Position numbers and translations under genes: made by a program. Below, piece by piece: positions 63,856 to 64,000 of a DNA stretch of 64,000 nucleotides. Every line of letters starts with the position of its first letter. Position 1 is the stretch's first letter. Source of the DNA: Microglena sp. YARC (lineage: Eukaryota; Chlorophyta; Chlorophyceae; Chlamydomonadales; Chlamydomonadaceae); contig CM039466.1 of the NCBI GenBank assembly GCA_022414725.1, positions 14,869,779 to 14,933,778 on the forward strand. The letters are read 5' to 3'. Below the pieces are notes generated by a model. It was not told where the DNA came from. It ran no database searches and saw only the letters and a list, made by a program, of their open reading frames with translations.

Positions 63856-64000
63856 TCCGAGCTCAGGTACAGTAGCGAAAGCAGAACACATAGTAACCAT
63901 TTCCCAATGCAAGCTTAACATGAATGTTCCTTCAAACCTACGCCCCGTGGCAAGGCGTAACATCTATTTTTGAGGCACCTTGGAGAAGGATATCTCACCA

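Overview
This window is nuclear DNA of a eukaryote. It holds intron-rich conserved genes with canonical GT/AG introns, very long introns, and a heavy load of tandem repeats and short transposable elements. Four housekeeping-type genes can be recognised from exon translations: the N-terminal part of TRRAP/Tra1 (minus strand, about 3.1-9.8 kb, running off the left side), RBM42 (plus, 10.2-17.7 kb), the ciliary transition-zone protein TMEM231 (minus, 23.9-37.5 kb) and LARP1 (plus, 40.1-58.3 kb). TMEM231 implies a flagellated organism. The mix of gene families and repeats would fit a flagellated alga or other protist; a large-genome prasinophyte green alga is one guess, but the sequence alone does not fix the lineage.

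Layout: 1-508 is an assembly gap. From 509 to 9.8 kb is TRRAP, its introns filled with CTGT, CA, TATAC and poly-G tracts. A 410-bp head-to-head spacer (9777-10186) separates TRRAP from RBM42. From 17.7 to 23.9 kb is a convergent intergenic region with the 3' end of a LINE-like element and several dispersed repeats. TMEM231 follows, with seven recognised coding exons in 13.6 kb. Between TMEM231 and LARP1 (37.5-40.1 kb) are exon-like segments of an unidentified minus-strand gene, a near-perfect 37-bp-arm palindrome and TGTAA tails. LARP1 spans 18 kb: an N-terminal low-complexity region, a La motif split by an intron, and a C-terminal DM15 region. From 58.3 kb to the end is mostly repeats and MITEs, with two weak coding candidates.

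The most striking observation is that a large share of the recognised exon-intron junctions carry tandem or dispersed copies of themselves on the intron side. Exon ends are repeated together with their 5' splice donor (RBM42 exons 2 and 3, TMEM231 exon 4, TRRAP exons 3 and 6, LARP1 exons 5, 7 and 8). Exon starts are repeated together with their 3' acceptor (RBM42 exons 3 and 4, TMEM231 exons 3, 4, 6 and 7, TRRAP exon 3, LARP1 exons 5, 7, 8, 10 and 11). In the cases read in detail, the copy joined to the complete exon body is the one that keeps the reading frame; checked decoys run into a stop codon. This looks like a genome-wide mode of intron growth by amplification of splice junctions, leaving arrays of up to 13-16 decoy splice sites. 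I do not know of a described system that matches it.

Two short TIR elements (called MITE-A and MITE-B here), a tRNA-derived SINE, a TA-rich palindromic element and several unnamed dispersed repeats account for much of the remaining sequence. Exon boundaries were placed by eye from splice consensus, phase and protein similarity; no search was run.
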